Notes: generated by a model not told the origin, from the sequence alone. Positions 1 to 8,114 are shown, counted from the first letter of the stretch. The stretch is DNA of 35,989 nt from an uncultured Clostridia bacterium (GCA_949289625.1 CASEPH010000113.1:1-35989); one strand, 5' to 3'. Numbers and translations: made by a program.

Positions 1-2
1 CG

Positions 3-1196
3 AGAGAGCTGCAGGATGGAGAAAGCCTGATGCGGGGCATCGATGTGTCTGTATACCAGGGGGACATTGACTGGGAGGCAGTAGCCGACAGCGGTGTGGA
101 CTTTGCGATTATCCGCGTAGGCGCCCGCGGTTGGGGCTACAGCGGAACCCTGATGAAGGATAGCAATTATCAGAAAAATATCAAAGAGGCCCAGGCCAAC
201 GGTATCCAGGTGGGAGCTTACATATTCTCACAGGCCATTACCGAAGAGGAGGCTCGGGAAGAGGCCCAGCATATTATGACGCTGCTGAAGGGCTATGAGA
301 TCGAGCTGCCCCTTGTATTGGATTATGAATATGCCTGGGTGGAAGGCTCTGATGGCGGCAGACTCTATGACGCGAATCTCTCCAGAGAAGAGGCCACCGC
401 GATTTGTAACGCGTTTTGCGATGAAGTGGAGAAATACGGCTATGACAGCATGGTCTATGCCAACAAGTATATGCTTACCAGTAAGCTCAATGCCTCGCAG
501 CTGGGGCGTGTGTGGCTGGCGGAATGGGGAACCAAGGCCAGCTATACCGGAAGCTATGAGTATTGGCAGTGCAGTGATTCCGGCAGCATTCCCGGGATCA
601 GCGGCCCGGTGGATCTGGACTTCTGGTATGATCCCAATGGAGATACGGTTTCGTCCCTGCCCTTCACGGACGTGCAGGTGGGACAGTGGTTCTACGAGAG
701 TATTAAGCACGCCTATGAGGAAGGTATCGTAAACGGTGTTACTGTCCAGCATTTTGAACCGGATTCCGAAGTGACGCGTTGTCAAATGCTGACGATGCTC
801 TATCGGACGGAGGGCAGCCCGGAGGTGCAAGGCGATACCGCTTTTGAGGATGTGGATCCGAGTCAGTATTATCTGGACGCAGTGCTCTGGGGAACCCAGA
901 ATGGGCTGATCCAGGGATATTCCAGCACAGAGTTTGCACCCTATGATTCCATGGTACGGGAGGATCTGGTGCTGCTGCTTTATCGGAAGGCGGGCAGTCC
1001 CAAGAGCACGGAAAGCCTGGATGGCTATTCGGACCAGGGGAAGATCTCAGCCTATGCGGAAGATGCCATGAAATGGGCTGTGGAACAGGGGTTGATCCAG
1101 GGGTATACGGACAACACCATTCGACCCAGAGGTACCACAACGCGAGCGGAAGCCTGTACCATTCTGATGCGTTATCAGGCGCTGATGGCGGATTAA
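3..1196 (+). CDS. GH25 lysozyme with three SLH domains, 5' partial
   Basis: Secreted peptidoglycan hydrolase (N-acetylmuramidase type) held on the cell wall by S-layer homology domains. Numbering from the ATG at 30: the GH25 barrel begins with RGIDVSVYQG and carries the family's DxE catalytic motif as D98-Y-E100. Three SLH repeats follow at about residues 212-265, 272-325 and 333-385. The frame is open through the left edge with no stop (RELQDGESL precedes the ATG). A start at 30 has a GGAG eight bases upstream but would leave no signal peptide, although SLH proteins are exported, so I infer that the true start lies outside the window. It ends at a 14-bp hairpin terminator. Family assignment is firm; the start is not. 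Confidence 0.9.
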   Translation, partial: RELQDGESLMRGIDVSVYQGDIDWEAVADSGVDFAIIRVGARGWGYSGTLMKDSNYQKNIKEAQANGIQVGAYIFSQAITEEEAREEAQHIMTLLKGYEIELPLVLDYEYAWVEGSDGGRLYDANLSREEATAICNAFCDEVEKYGYDSMVYANKYMLTSKLNASQLGRVWLAEWGTKASYTGSYEYWQCSDSGSIPGISGPVDLDFWYDPNGDTVSSLPFTDVQVGQWFYESIKHAYEEGIVNGVTVQHFEPDSEVTRCQMLTMLYRTEGSPEVQGDTAFEDVDPSQYYLDAVLWGTQNGLIQGYSSTEFAPYDSMVREDLVLLLYRKAGSPKSTESLDGYSDQGKISAYAEDAMKWAVEQGLIQGYTDNTIRPRGTTTRAEACTILMRYQALMAD

Positions 1197-1227
1197 GAGT
1201 GGAAGTAATACAGAATCCATAAGAGAC

Positions 1228-1270
1228 GGCCCGGCAATTGCGTACTGCAATTGCCGGGCCAAGTTTTTTA
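1228..1270. terminator. Hairpin terminator between convergent genes
   Basis: A perfect 14-bp stem (1228-1241 with 1247-1260) with a five-base loop, followed on the plus strand by AAGTTTTTT. It terminates the GH25 gene. The U-run covers the last codons of the converging minus-strand gene, so the same hairpin may also serve that gene, but its flank on the minus strand is not U-rich. Confidence 0.85.
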
Positions 1271-3109
1271 TGATTTCTTTTTGCGGCGTACAGTAACAAC
1301 AACTACCAGTACGATCACAACTACGGCTGCAAGACCAAGCACAATATAGAGTACCGGGAATTCCGATTCGACAGGTTCCGATTCGGACTCGGAGGCTTCC
1401 TCTGAAGGTGCAGGAGCTTCCTCCGTGACCGCAGGGGCCTCGGAAGGCTCTTCTGCGGAAACCGGTTCGTCGATCACAGAAGCCTCTACCGTGGAGTCGG
1501 GTTCCTCTGCGGTTTCTTCGTCGGGCGTTTCGGTCATGGCGCCCTCCCAGGCAGCCTCTTGGTACACGGTGCCATCAGGGGCGGTGGGGATATAGCTCAG
1601 ATCCACAAAGGATTCCACGTCGGTGTTGAAGGTGTATTCGCCGTCGGCCACGGTGCCGATGCCGGGAACATTTGCAAAGCCGGACTTATCTTCCTCAGAA
1701 TAGGTGCCGGTGACGGTAATGGTGTACTGACCGTCTCCTTCTACATAGGCGGTGCCATCGGGGGAAACAATGGAAACAGCCTTGCCGTCAGCGCCGATGA
1801 TCTGAGCACCGCCGGTATAGAGATCCCGTACCAGGCTGTCGCCGGTGACGGTCCAGGTGGAGGTGGCATCCATATACACATCGCAGCCCCGGTCGCCGTT
1901 ATCTTCCCGGCAGAGGATGGCGCTTTCCACCGTGGTGCCCTGGGTGAAGAAGCAGCCCAGATAGCTCCAGGTGTCATAGACAATGTTCTTTTCTACCGCC
2001 TGGTCGATGGTGTAGAGCACGCATTCCGAGCCGTTGGCCCCGGCAGTACCCCAGCCTCTGGCGTTGGTGTTGCAGGCGCACAGCAGGAAGGTCTCCATGG
2101 TGTCGGAATAGATCATTTCCACATCGGAGAGGCTGATATAGCAGTAGGTGTTTGTGGTATAGAACATTTTGGCGTTGCCGTTTTCGCTCTCGTTGTTGGC
2201 CTTGAGTACGCCGCCCACCATGGTGCAGTAGGTGGTACCCTCCTCCGAGTCGCCGGACATGGACTGATAGACCATGACGTTGCAGTTTTCGTCGTCGTCG
2301 GAGGCGGTGTAATTGCCTTCCAGATAGGAATTATACATATGGAAGGGATTTCGGCCTTCAAAGCAGATGGCCTGAGCATTGCCCGCCTGCATGGTGGCGT
2401 TGGAAACGGTGATGTCGGCCACACAATAGATGGCGGGAGAGCCGGTGCCCTTAGAGCCGTTGGCGATATAGGTGCCGCCGTCAATTACCATTTTGCCGCT
2501 GCCTCGGTCAGACCGGATGGCAGCGGAGGATCCACCCTCCGTCACTACGGTGCAGTCCTCGGCGTACAGTGTGCCGCCTCCGGCCACCATGATGCCACCG
2601 GAACCGCCCTCGCCGGTGGTGGTAACACTGGTGTCTTTGAGATTGATGGTGGCGGAGCCGTAGGCGAAGATGCCGTTGGCACCACTAGCGGAGGTCTCCA
2701 CAGAGCCGCCCTCCATGGTCAGTTCAGCGGGGGTGGCAGAATCCTCGGAGTAGGCCAGAACGCCGGAATTGACGCCGTAAAAGCTGCTATCATCTCCTGT
2801 AAGATCTCCGGCAGTTTTGGTCACCGTGGCGTTTTTCAGGGTGGCTGTAACGCCGGGGCCGATCCGAAGAGCTACCTCGGTGTCGGCGGTAGAGTCGGGG
2901 AAGACCTCGTCCGTATAGTCTCCGGATTCCAGATCCGTGACCGCATCTCCAGTGTAGAAGGTCATGGAGCCGCCGCCAGGAGGGGGTGGGGGAACATCTC
3001 CGCCAAATCCACCGGGAGGCATACCATCCGTGGCGCCGGCAGCCAGGGAAAGCAGAAAAGCCAGGCTCAGTCCAAGGCTGAATTGCCGCAATGCATGTTT
3101 GCGTTTCAT
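1268..3109 (-). CDS. Membrane-anchored beta-helix surface protein
   Basis: Large exported protein of unknown ligand. The N-terminus is a signal peptide (MKRKHALRQ, then a hydrophobic core ending LAAGA), then a Gly/Pro-rich stretch (MPPGGFGG, PPPPPGGG). The body is a long run of short repeats such as TLKNATVTK, LTMEGGSVETS and MVIDGGTYIANG, typical of right-handed beta-helix or DUF4353-like carbohydrate-binding folds. The C-terminus has a Glu/Ser/Pro-rich spacer, one transmembrane helix and a basic RRKKKS tail, so it is membrane-anchored rather than sortase-anchored. An upstream ATG at 3127 exists, but AAGGAAGG lies six bases before the ATG at 3109 and the likely transcript starts close to 3137, so 3109 is preferred. 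Function is not recognisable; adhesion or glycan binding is a guess. Confidence 0.85.
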   Translation of the reverse strand: MKRKHALRQFSLGLSLAFLLSLAAGATDGMPPGGFGGDVPPPPPGGGSMTFYTGDAVTDLESGDYTDEVFPDSTADTEVALRIGPGVTATLKNATVTKTAGDLTGDDSSFYGVNSGVLAYSEDSATPAELTMEGGSVETSASGANGIFAYGSATINLKDTSVTTTGEGGSGGIMVAGGGTLYAEDCTVVTEGGSSAAIRSDRGSGKMVIDGGTYIANGSKGTGSPAIYCVADITVSNATMQAGNAQAICFEGRNPFHMYNSYLEGNYTASDDDENCNVMVYQSMSGDSEEGTTYCTMVGGVLKANNESENGNAKMFYTTNTYCYISLSDVEMIYSDTMETFLLCACNTNARGWGTAGANGSECVLYTIDQAVEKNIVYDTWSYLGCFFTQGTTVESAILCREDNGDRGCDVYMDATSTWTVTGDSLVRDLYTGGAQIIGADGKAVSIVSPDGTAYVEGDGQYTITVTGTYSEEDKSGFANVPGIGTVADGEYTFNTDVESFVDLSYIPTAPDGTVYQEAAWEGAMTETPDEETAEEPDSTVEASVIDEPVSAEEPSEAPAVTEEAPAPSEEASESESEPVESEFPVLYIVLGLAAVVVIVLVVVVTVRRKKKS

Positions 3110-3143
3110 TATCATCCTTCCTTTCATATATTCTCCGATCTAT

Positions 3144-3172
3144 ATTGTACACGTTGCGGCTAAAAAAGTCAC
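3144..3172 (-). promoter_or_regulatory. Probable sigma-A promoter of the beta-helix protein gene
   Basis: On the minus strand GTGACT, 17 bases, TACAAT. The -35 matches consensus at four of six positions and the -10 at five. Transcription would begin near 3137, giving a leader of about 28 bases to the preferred ATG at 3109. Confidence 0.45.
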
Positions 3173-3243
3173 GGAATAGTGCGGGAAAACCACAAATGCA
3201 ACGGTGCAGTCCATTTGGAAGCAGAAACACAAAATATAAGAAT

Positions 3244-3266
3244 GCGTCCCGTGAATCACGGGACGC
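3244..3266 (-). terminator. Hairpin, probable terminator of the HD-domain gene
   Basis: A perfect 10-bp stem with a three-base AAT loop (3244-3253 with 3257-3266), 28 bases past the stop of the minus-strand HD gene. The minus-strand flank (ATTCTTATATTTTG) is T-rich but interrupted, so termination is likely rather than certain. Confidence 0.55.
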
Positions 3267-3294
3267 AAATGGACAAAAAGTGATAATTTGTGGG

Positions 3295-3861
3295 TTAGGA
3301 TGTAAATAGTTCCTGACGAAGCCGGCAGAATTCTTGGAACGCAGCTGTGGTGGATAAGCAGGACAAAGCCTGCTCCAGCCTGGTATAATACCAGCCCTGC
3401 TTGGCGCGGGATTTTTGATGAAACATATCCCACAGATCCTCGTGGTAGATCTGATGATCCCGATAGATGCCCCGTAGGTTGGACAGCTTATCCGCCAGAC
3501 AAATGATTTTGATGGCCGGATCCTGAGACTGCTCAACGGTGTCGATGGCCTCCTCCTTTCGGATCAGCCAGGTATCCTCCGGCGGCATTTGGGGACGCTT
3601 GTTTTCGCTGAGGGTGACGACAAGCTGTGTGATCCGCTCGCCAAAGGCTTTTTGCAGGTCTGCTGCAGTGACGTCTGTGTCCTCAATGACGTCATGGAGC
3701 ACAGCGGCAGCCAGGATCTCAAGATCTGCGGTCATGGTAGCGGCAATGGCGGCGGTTTCGGTGCAGTGCAGGATATAGGGGGTGTGCCCGTCTCTGCGGG
3801 TGGCACCGGCATGGGCTTTTACCGCAAATAAAATTGCCTGGTCCAAAATGGTCTCTTCCAT
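3295..3861 (-). CDS. HD-domain small alarmone hydrolase (SpoT/MESH1-like)
   Basis: Predicted cytoplasmic phosphohydrolase of the RelA/SpoT hydrolase fold, which removes the 3' pyrophosphate of (p)ppGpp. The 188 residues hold only the HD domain: H-x4-R-RDG-x2-PYI-x-H near residues 17-32, the metal-binding HDVIEDT pair near 56-62, and LADKLSNLR near 123-131. There is no synthetase, TGS or ACT domain, and the length matches stand-alone hydrolases. The start is supported by GAGGAG upstream of the ATG and by a promoter just before it. It is a single-gene unit. Family members can act on other nucleotides, so the alarmone substrate is inferred from the family. Confidence 0.82.
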   Translation of the reverse strand: MEETILDQAILFAVKAHAGATRRDGHTPYILHCTETAAIAATMTADLEILAAAVLHDVIEDTDVTAADLQKAFGERITQLVVTLSENKRPQMPPEDTWLIRKEEAIDTVEQSQDPAIKIICLADKLSNLRGIYRDHQIYHEDLWDMFHQKSRAKQGWYYTRLEQALSCLSTTAAFQEFCRLRQELFTS

Positions 3862-3914
3862 GCTTAATACTCCTCTTTTTCGGTGGATTGAAACTCCTTT
3901 TCTCGAACCATATT

Positions 3915-3942
3915 ATTATACGGGTTTTGATGTGGTTTGCAA
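3915..3942 (-). promoter_or_regulatory. Sigma-A promoter of the HD-domain gene
   Basis: Minus-strand TTGCAA, 16 bases, TATAAT. The start codon at 3861 lies about 50 bases downstream. Confidence 0.55.
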
Positions 3943-3981
3943 GAGATTTTTCGGAAAGAGGCGGAAAAATCAAAAGAAATA

Positions 3982-3990
3982 TGATATAAT
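3982..3990 (+). promoter_or_regulatory. Extended -10 promoter before the small basic protein gene
   Basis: TGaTATAAT, an extended -10 element, lies 45 bases before the ATG at 4036. I see no good -35, as is common for extended -10 promoters. Confidence 0.4.
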
Positions 3991-4035
3991 ATTGATAAAA
4001 CGTTGGGCAGAGATTTGCCCGGATCGGAGGAAGCC

Positions 4036-4356
4036 ATGGAATCCAAAGCAGAGAATGTGGTGCAGAATATTGGCGCCATTGCGGAAACGGTATCCATTTT
4101 TTATAACAGCATCGCCAAACAGGTCCCAAAGGACGTGGCGATTCTTCTGACGCAGCATTTTATGGATCTGACCATTGCCAGGCGTTCTGTGACACCGGCG
4201 CAGTTGGCCCAGGCGGCAGCATTGGCGGAAGCAAAGCGCAGAGAACTGGAGAAAAAGCGCCGTCAGAAGCCTGTGGCTGCGGAAGAAGGGGAGCAGGAAA
4301 AGTCTGCACAGGAGACGGATACTGCTCAAGGTGAGCAGCCTCAGGAGAAGCTGTAA
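4036..4356 (+). CDS. Unknown small protein with charged tail
   Basis: I do not recognise this 106-residue protein. The first 60 residues look like a small helical domain (MESKAENVVQNIG, then IFYNSIAKQVPKDVA). A basic helix rich in Arg, Lys and Glu follows (EAKRRELEKKRRQKP), then a disordered acidic tail rich in Glu, Gln and Ala. No signal peptide or membrane segment is visible, so it is probably cytoplasmic. The ATG at 4036 is preferred over an upstream one at 4003 because CGGAGGA sits just before it. It is a single-gene unit between a divergent HD gene and the der operon. Confidence 0.7.
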   Translation: MESKAENVVQNIGAIAETVSIFYNSIAKQVPKDVAILLTQHFMDLTIARRSVTPAQLAQAAALAEAKRRELEKKRRQKPVAAEEGEQEKSAQETDTAQGEQPQEKL

Positions 4357-4463
4357 ACCTACGGCAGAACTAGCTGGGGAGGGTGGTTACAGAATTCTTT
4401 CAAATTTTTTGGGAATTTACAATTTGTCCACAGTTTCGTTAAAAAACGTCCATATGTACCGAT

Positions 4464-4592
4464 TATGATGTAACCATCAAACACAACACCAAAGTTTGTT
4501 TGATACCCTTCCTTTTTCTCCTCTTTTTACTCCTTACATTTTCCTCAAACGAAAGCACCTGCGAACGAATCTCGTTCGTGGGTGCTTTCTCG
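4464..4592 (+). ncRNA. Candidate small RNA upstream of der
   Basis: The 336-base gap between 4357 and 4692 holds no plausible gene. It contains a possible -10 (TATGAT, 4464-4469), a weak 8-bp AU-rich hairpin (4476-4483 with 4497-4504), a C/U-rich single-stranded stretch of about 45 bases with TCTCCTC and ACTCCTT, and a long hairpin at 4551-4589. The der promoter starts only after this hairpin, so the stretch looks like its own short unit. The C/U-rich part could pair with Shine-Dalgarno sequences. No family is recognised, and a 3' UTR of the preceding gene is the main alternative. Confidence 0.3.
4551..4590 (+). terminator. Long hairpin, probable terminator
   Basis: An 18-bp stem including two G-U pairs (4551-4568 with 4572-4589) and a three-base loop. 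The GAAAGCACC/GGTGCTTTC base resembles the terminator after the tRNA gene at 24099, but the U-run is short (CTTTCTCGT). Confidence 0.5.
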
Positions 4593-4613
4593 TATGGAGG
4601 CGGAAAGTTTAGA

Positions 4614-4642
4614 TTGATTTATAATGGAAAAAATGAGATAAT
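4614..4642 (+). promoter_or_regulatory. Promoter of the der-plsY-gpsA operon
   Basis: TTGATT, 17 bases, GATAAT, placed 51 bases before the TTG start of der and just after the hairpin at 4551-4589. Confidence 0.5.
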
Positions 4643-4692
4643 AGATTGACCTGCCTTGGTAGGGACGATTAAACAAATAGGAGGTGGCCAAT

Positions 4693-6027
4693 TTGGCAAA
4701 ACCATTGGTTGCCATTGTGGGACGGCCTAATGTGGGCAAGTCCATGCTTTTTAATAAGCTGACCGGCCGCCGTGCCGCCATTGTGGAGGATACTCCCGGT
4801 GTGACCCGGGACCGGCTGTACGGTGACTGCGACTGGAACGGCCGGGATTTTGAACTGGTGGACACGGGAGGCATCGAGCCAAAAACGGATAGCGAAATGC
4901 TGAAATTCATGCGTCGTCAGGCGGAGATCGCCATCGAAACGGCGGACGTGCTGGTGATGGTCTGCGACATCAAGACAGGCCCTACCGCAGCCGACAGCGA
5001 GATTGCGGCCATGCTGCAGCGAAGCAAAAAGCCCGTGATTTTGGCGGTCAACAAGTGCGACAGCACCGGCCCTGTCAATCCGGATATTTATGAGTTTTAT
5101 TCTCTGGGACTGGGGGATCCCATTCCCGTCAGTGCCTTCCATGGTCACGGCACCGGAGATCTGCTGGATCTGTGCGTGGAGAATTTCCCGCCTCCGGTGG
5201 AGGAAGCGGAAGATGAGGAAGTCATTCGGGTGGCCATTGTGGGAAAACCCAATGTGGGTAAGTCCAGCCTTCTGAACCGGATCCTTGGGGAGGAACGGGT
5301 GATTGTCTCCAATGTGGCGGGAACCACTCGGGACGCTATTGACAGTTATTTTGAAAACGAGCACGGCAAATACATCTTTATTGATACCGCCGGTATGCGG
5401 AAAAAGGCCAAGGTGGACGATTCGGTGGAGCGGTTTTCCAATATGCGCACCGTGGACGCCATCTCCCGGGCAGATGTATGCCTGATCATGATTGACGCCA
5501 ACGAAGGTGTGACAGAGCAGGATACCAAGATTGCTGGTCTTGTGCATGAGGCGGGAAAAGCTGCTGTGATCGTGGTCAATAAGTGGGATGCGGTGGCCAA
5601 AGACACCAAGACCATGGACAACTTTACAAAATCCGTCCGGGAGGGCCTGAGCTACATGACCTACGCTCCGGTGGTCTATATCTCCGCTTTGACTGGTCTG
5701 CGAGTGGATCGGATCTATGAGACCATCAATGCGGCGGCCAATCAGAATGCCCTGCGGATCTCCACCGGTACCCTGAACAATATTCTGGCCGATGCTACGG
5801 CTCGGGTGCAGCCGCCTACGGATAAGGGCCGCCGGTTGAAGGTCTATTATATCACCCAGTCCGGGGTCAAGCCCCCCACGTTTGTGCTGTTCTGCAACAG
5901 CGCCAAGCTCTTCCACTTTTCTTATCAGCGGTATTTGGAGAACCAGCTCCGGGCAGTATTCGGATTTGAGGGAACACCCATCAAGCTGATTATCCGGCAA
6001 AAGGGAGAGGACGGTGACAAGGTGTGA
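4693..6027 (+). CDS. der: Der (EngA), double-GTPase ribosome assembly factor
   Basis: GTPase for maturation of the 50S ribosomal subunit. Two G domains in tandem: P-loops GRPNVGKS at residues 10-17 and GKPNVGKS at 184-191, both followed by switch sequences (TPGVTRD, AGTTRD) and NKCD/NKWD base-recognition motifs. A KH-like C-terminal domain follows. The length of 444 residues is typical. A GTG at 4684 lies inside the AGGAGGT ribosome binding site (4679-4685), so it cannot be the start. The TTG at 4693, seven bases after that site, gives MAKPLVAIVGRPN, which matches the usual Der N-terminus. It overlaps plsY by four bases (GTGA) and heads an operon with plsY and gpsA. Confidence 0.96.
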   Translation: MAKPLVAIVGRPNVGKSMLFNKLTGRRAAIVEDTPGVTRDRLYGDCDWNGRDFELVDTGGIEPKTDSEMLKFMRRQAEIAIETADVLVMVCDIKTGPTAADSEIAAMLQRSKKPVILAVNKCDSTGPVNPDIYEFYSLGLGDPIPVSAFHGHGTGDLLDLCVENFPPPVEEAEDEEVIRVAIVGKPNVGKSSLLNRILGEERVIVSNVAGTTRDAIDSYFENEHGKYIFIDTAGMRKKAKVDDSVERFSNMRTVDAISRADVCLIMIDANEGVTEQDTKIAGLVHEAGKAAVIVVNKWDAVAKDTKTMDNFTKSVREGLSYMTYAPVVYISALTGLRVDRIYETINAAANQNALRISTGTLNNILADATARVQPPTDKGRRLKVYYITQSGVKPPTFVLFCNSAKLFHFSYQRYLENQLRAVFGFEGTPIKLIIRQKGEDGDKV

Positions 6028-6671
6028 ACTACCTGCTGCTGATTCTGGGGGGACTGCTGCTGACGGTGGTGCCATATATTTTGGGGTGCTCCAACGGGGC
6101 CATCCTGGTGTCCAAGTATATTTTGCGGGATGATATTCGGACCCACGGCAGCGGAAATGCGGGCCTGACCAATTTCAGCCGGGTGTTTGGCGGGAAGCTG
6201 ACTATTCTGGTGATTGCGGCAGATGCCCTCAAAGCAGTATTTGCCATTTTGCTGGGCATCCTGGGCGCCCATCTGATGACGTTGGGGGGCTTTGACGGGA
6301 TAACAGCGCTGCGGTCCAAGTATATTTCCGGACTGTTTTGCGAACTGGGGCATATGTTCCCCTTTATGTTCGGCTTTAAGGGCGGAAAGGGCATTATGTC
6401 CGGCGGTATTATTGCCATCATGATCGACTGGCGTGTGGCGGTGGTGGTCTGGGGCTCCTTCCTGCTGCTGACGGCCATTACCAAATATGTCTCCGTGGGA
6501 TCCATTTCCACTGGGATCCTGTTTCCCATCATGGCGTGGATCCTGTACCGGGACCCGGTGTGCCTGGTTTTCTCCATTGTAGTTGGCGGATTGATCGTGT
6601 TCCAGCACAGGGGAAATATCGTTCGGCTGATCCATGGCAATGAAAACAAATTTTCACTGCATAAGAAATAA
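6024..6671 (+). CDS. plsY: PlsY, acyl-phosphate glycerol-3-phosphate acyltransferase
   Basis: Integral membrane enzyme that makes lysophosphatidic acid from acyl-phosphate and glycerol-3-phosphate, the first acylation of phospholipid synthesis. The family's three motifs are visible: GSGNAGLTNFSRVFG near residue 41, GFKGGKGI near residue 115 and FQHRGNIVRL near residue 193, among several hydrophobic helices. The 215-residue length is normal. The start is the GTG in the GTGA overlap with der, implying translational coupling. The next gene, gpsA, supplies its substrate, glycerol-3-phosphate, so this operon pair makes biochemical sense. Confidence 0.95.
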   Translation: MNYLLLILGGLLLTVVPYILGCSNGAILVSKYILRDDIRTHGSGNAGLTNFSRVFGGKLTILVIAADALKAVFAILLGILGAHLMTLGGFDGITALRSKYISGLFCELGHMFPFMFGFKGGKGIMSGGIIAIMIDWRVAVVVWGSFLLLTAITKYVSVGSISTGILFPIMAWILYRDPVCLVFSIVVGGLIVFQHRGNIVRLIHGNENKFSLHKK

Positions 6672-6687
6672 TCCAAGGAGGGTTTCT

Positions 6688-7686
6688 ATGAATATCACGG
6701 TAGTTGGCAGTGGCGGCTGGGGTACAGCTCTGGCGGTTTTGCTGCATCACAATGGTCATCGGGTCACGATCTGGTCCTTTAGCCAGAATGAGGTGGACTA
6801 CATTCGGGAACACCATGAAAACGCACTGCTCAAGGGCGTCAAGATTCCAGAGGAGATTGGGCTGACCACGGATATTGGAGCGGTAGCGGATAAGGATCTG
6901 GTGGTTTCGGCGGTGCCCTCCTTTGCGGTACGGCAGACGGCGGAAAAAATGAAGCCCTATCTTTCGGAAAACACCATTCTGGTGTCTGTCACCAAGGGGA
7001 TCGAACGGGATACTGCCAAGCGGATGAGCGAGATCCTGGAAGAGGTCACCGGTCGCACGGTGGCGGTACTTTCCGGACCCACCCATGCCGAGGAGGTAGG
7101 AAGAGGCATTCCTACCGGCTGCGTGGTGGCCTGCACCAAACGAGATGTGGTGGAGAAGGTACAGGATGTATTCATGAATCCGGTGTTCCGGGTCTATGCG
7201 GGCTCCGATATTGTGGGTGTAGAGCTGGGCGCTGCCCTGAAAAACATTTACGCGCTGATCGCCGGTGTGCTGGAAGGCGCGGGCTGTGGAGACAACACCA
7301 AGGCGCTGATGATGACCCGGGGACTGACGGAATCTGCTCGACTGGGAGTAGCCTTGGGGGCCCAACGGGAGACCTTCGCGGGGCTGTCCGGCGTGGGTGA
7401 TCTCATCGTCACCTGCTGTTCCATGCATTCGAGAAATCACCGTTGCGGTATCCTCATTGGCCAAGGGAAAACTGCCCAAGAGGCCATGAAAGAGGTGGGA
7501 GCCGTCGTAGAAGGCTATTATGCCGCAGCATCGGCCCATGATCTGGCCAAGAAAACCGGTGTGGAGATGCCTATTGCAGAGGCTGCCTATGAGGCGCTCT
7601 ATGAAAACCTTGGGGTGGAGGACGCCATTCGGATGCTGATGGGCCGGGGACGTACCCATGAAATCGAGGACAACTGGCTTCAATAA
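6688..7686 (+). CDS. gpsA: GpsA, NAD(P)-dependent glycerol-3-phosphate dehydrogenase
   Basis: Reduces dihydroxyacetone phosphate to sn-glycerol-3-phosphate for phospholipid synthesis. The 332-residue protein begins with the Rossmann motif MNITVVGSGGWGTALA. Further family motifs are VSVTKGIE, LSGPTHAEE, the catalytic lysine region GAALKNIYAL and FAGLSGVGDLIVTC. The ATG at 6688 is chosen because AAGGAGGG lies just upstream and the Rossmann strand starts at once; an in-frame start at 6634 lies inside plsY and adds a foreign extension. It is the last gene of the operon before a strong terminator. Confidence 0.96.
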   Translation: MNITVVGSGGWGTALAVLLHHNGHRVTIWSFSQNEVDYIREHHENALLKGVKIPEEIGLTTDIGAVADKDLVVSAVPSFAVRQTAEKMKPYLSENTILVSVTKGIERDTAKRMSEILEEVTGRTVAVLSGPTHAEEVGRGIPTGCVVACTKRDVVEKVQDVFMNPVFRVYAGSDIVGVELGAALKNIYALIAGVLEGAGCGDNTKALMMTRGLTESARLGVALGAQRETFAGLSGVGDLIVTCCSMHSRNHRCGILIGQGKTAQEAMKEVGAVVEGYYAAASAHDLAKKTGVEMPIAEAAYEALYENLGVEDAIRMLMGRGRTHEIEDNWLQ

Positions 7687-7688
7687 GT

Positions 7689-7724
7689 AAAAAGAGAGGA
7701 AGGCGTCTGCCTTCCTCTCTTTTT
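7689..7724. terminator. Bidirectional terminator, gpsA and lipoprotein gene
   Basis: A 16-bp perfect stem with a GTCT loop (7689-7704 with 7709-7724), A-rich on the left and T-rich on the right, so it can stop transcripts from both sides. It lies two bases after the gpsA stop and three before the stop of the converging gene. Confidence 0.92.
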
Positions 7725-7727
7725 GCC

Positions 7728-8114
7728 TCAGGGGCGAGGGGTAGTGCCATCGGTGCTGTCCACAATATCTTTTGCGGTATCACCTACGGCGTCACCCACA
7801 TCCTTGGCGGCGTCGCCCATGTCCTCGCCAGCACGCTTGAGATCGTCCGCAGCGGAGCCGGTGTCGTCTTCTCTGGACGAATCCTTGTCTACGACGGAAT
7901 CGTCGTCGGCGATGTCGCCGTCCTCATCCGTCACAGAGCCGGGGTTTTCCGAGGGGCTTACAGTAGCCGTAGCGGTGGCTGTAGCTGTGGCGGTGGCGGA
8001 GGGCGATGTGGTCGCCGAAGGGCTGGTTGCGGTATCATCCATATTGCCGCAGGCGCTGAGCGTCAGCATCAACGCAGCAACAAGGCCCATAAGGCCCAAA
8101 GATCTCTGTTTCAT
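7728..8114 (-). CDS. Small lipoprotein with Ser/Thr/Ala-rich linker
   Basis: A 128-residue exported lipoprotein of unknown function. The signal peptide MKQRSLGLMGLVAALMLT ends in the lipobox LSAC, so the cysteine would be lipidated and the protein tethered outside the membrane. A low-complexity linker follows (SPSATTSPSATATAT with alternating Thr-Ala), then an acidic segment and a short amphipathic repeat with GEDMGDAAKDVGDAVGDTAKD, reminiscent of CsbD or YtxH-like helices. The ATG at 8114 has AGGAGGA upstream; an in-frame extension to 8261 runs into the rpmF terminator and is rejected. The repeat-coded linker may vary in length between strains. Confidence 0.85.
   Translation of the reverse strand: MKQRSLGLMGLVAALMLTLSACGNMDDTATSPSATTSPSATATATATATATVSPSENPGSVTDEDGDIADDDSVVDKDSSREDDTGSAADDLKRAGEDMGDAAKDVGDAVGDTAKDIVDSTDGTTPRP

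Noticed and set aside
1559..3163. 534-codon open frame on the plus strand
   Set aside because: It is antisense to the beta-helix surface protein, which has signal peptide, membrane anchor and RBS. The antisense product has Gly/His/Val-rich sequence without domain features, a result of codon bias.
4669..6075. 468-codon open frame on the minus strand
   Set aside because: Antisense shadow of der, which is unmistakable on the plus strand.
6529..7683. 384-codon open frame on the minus strand
   Set aside because: Antisense shadow of gpsA; no RBS and no recognisable motif.
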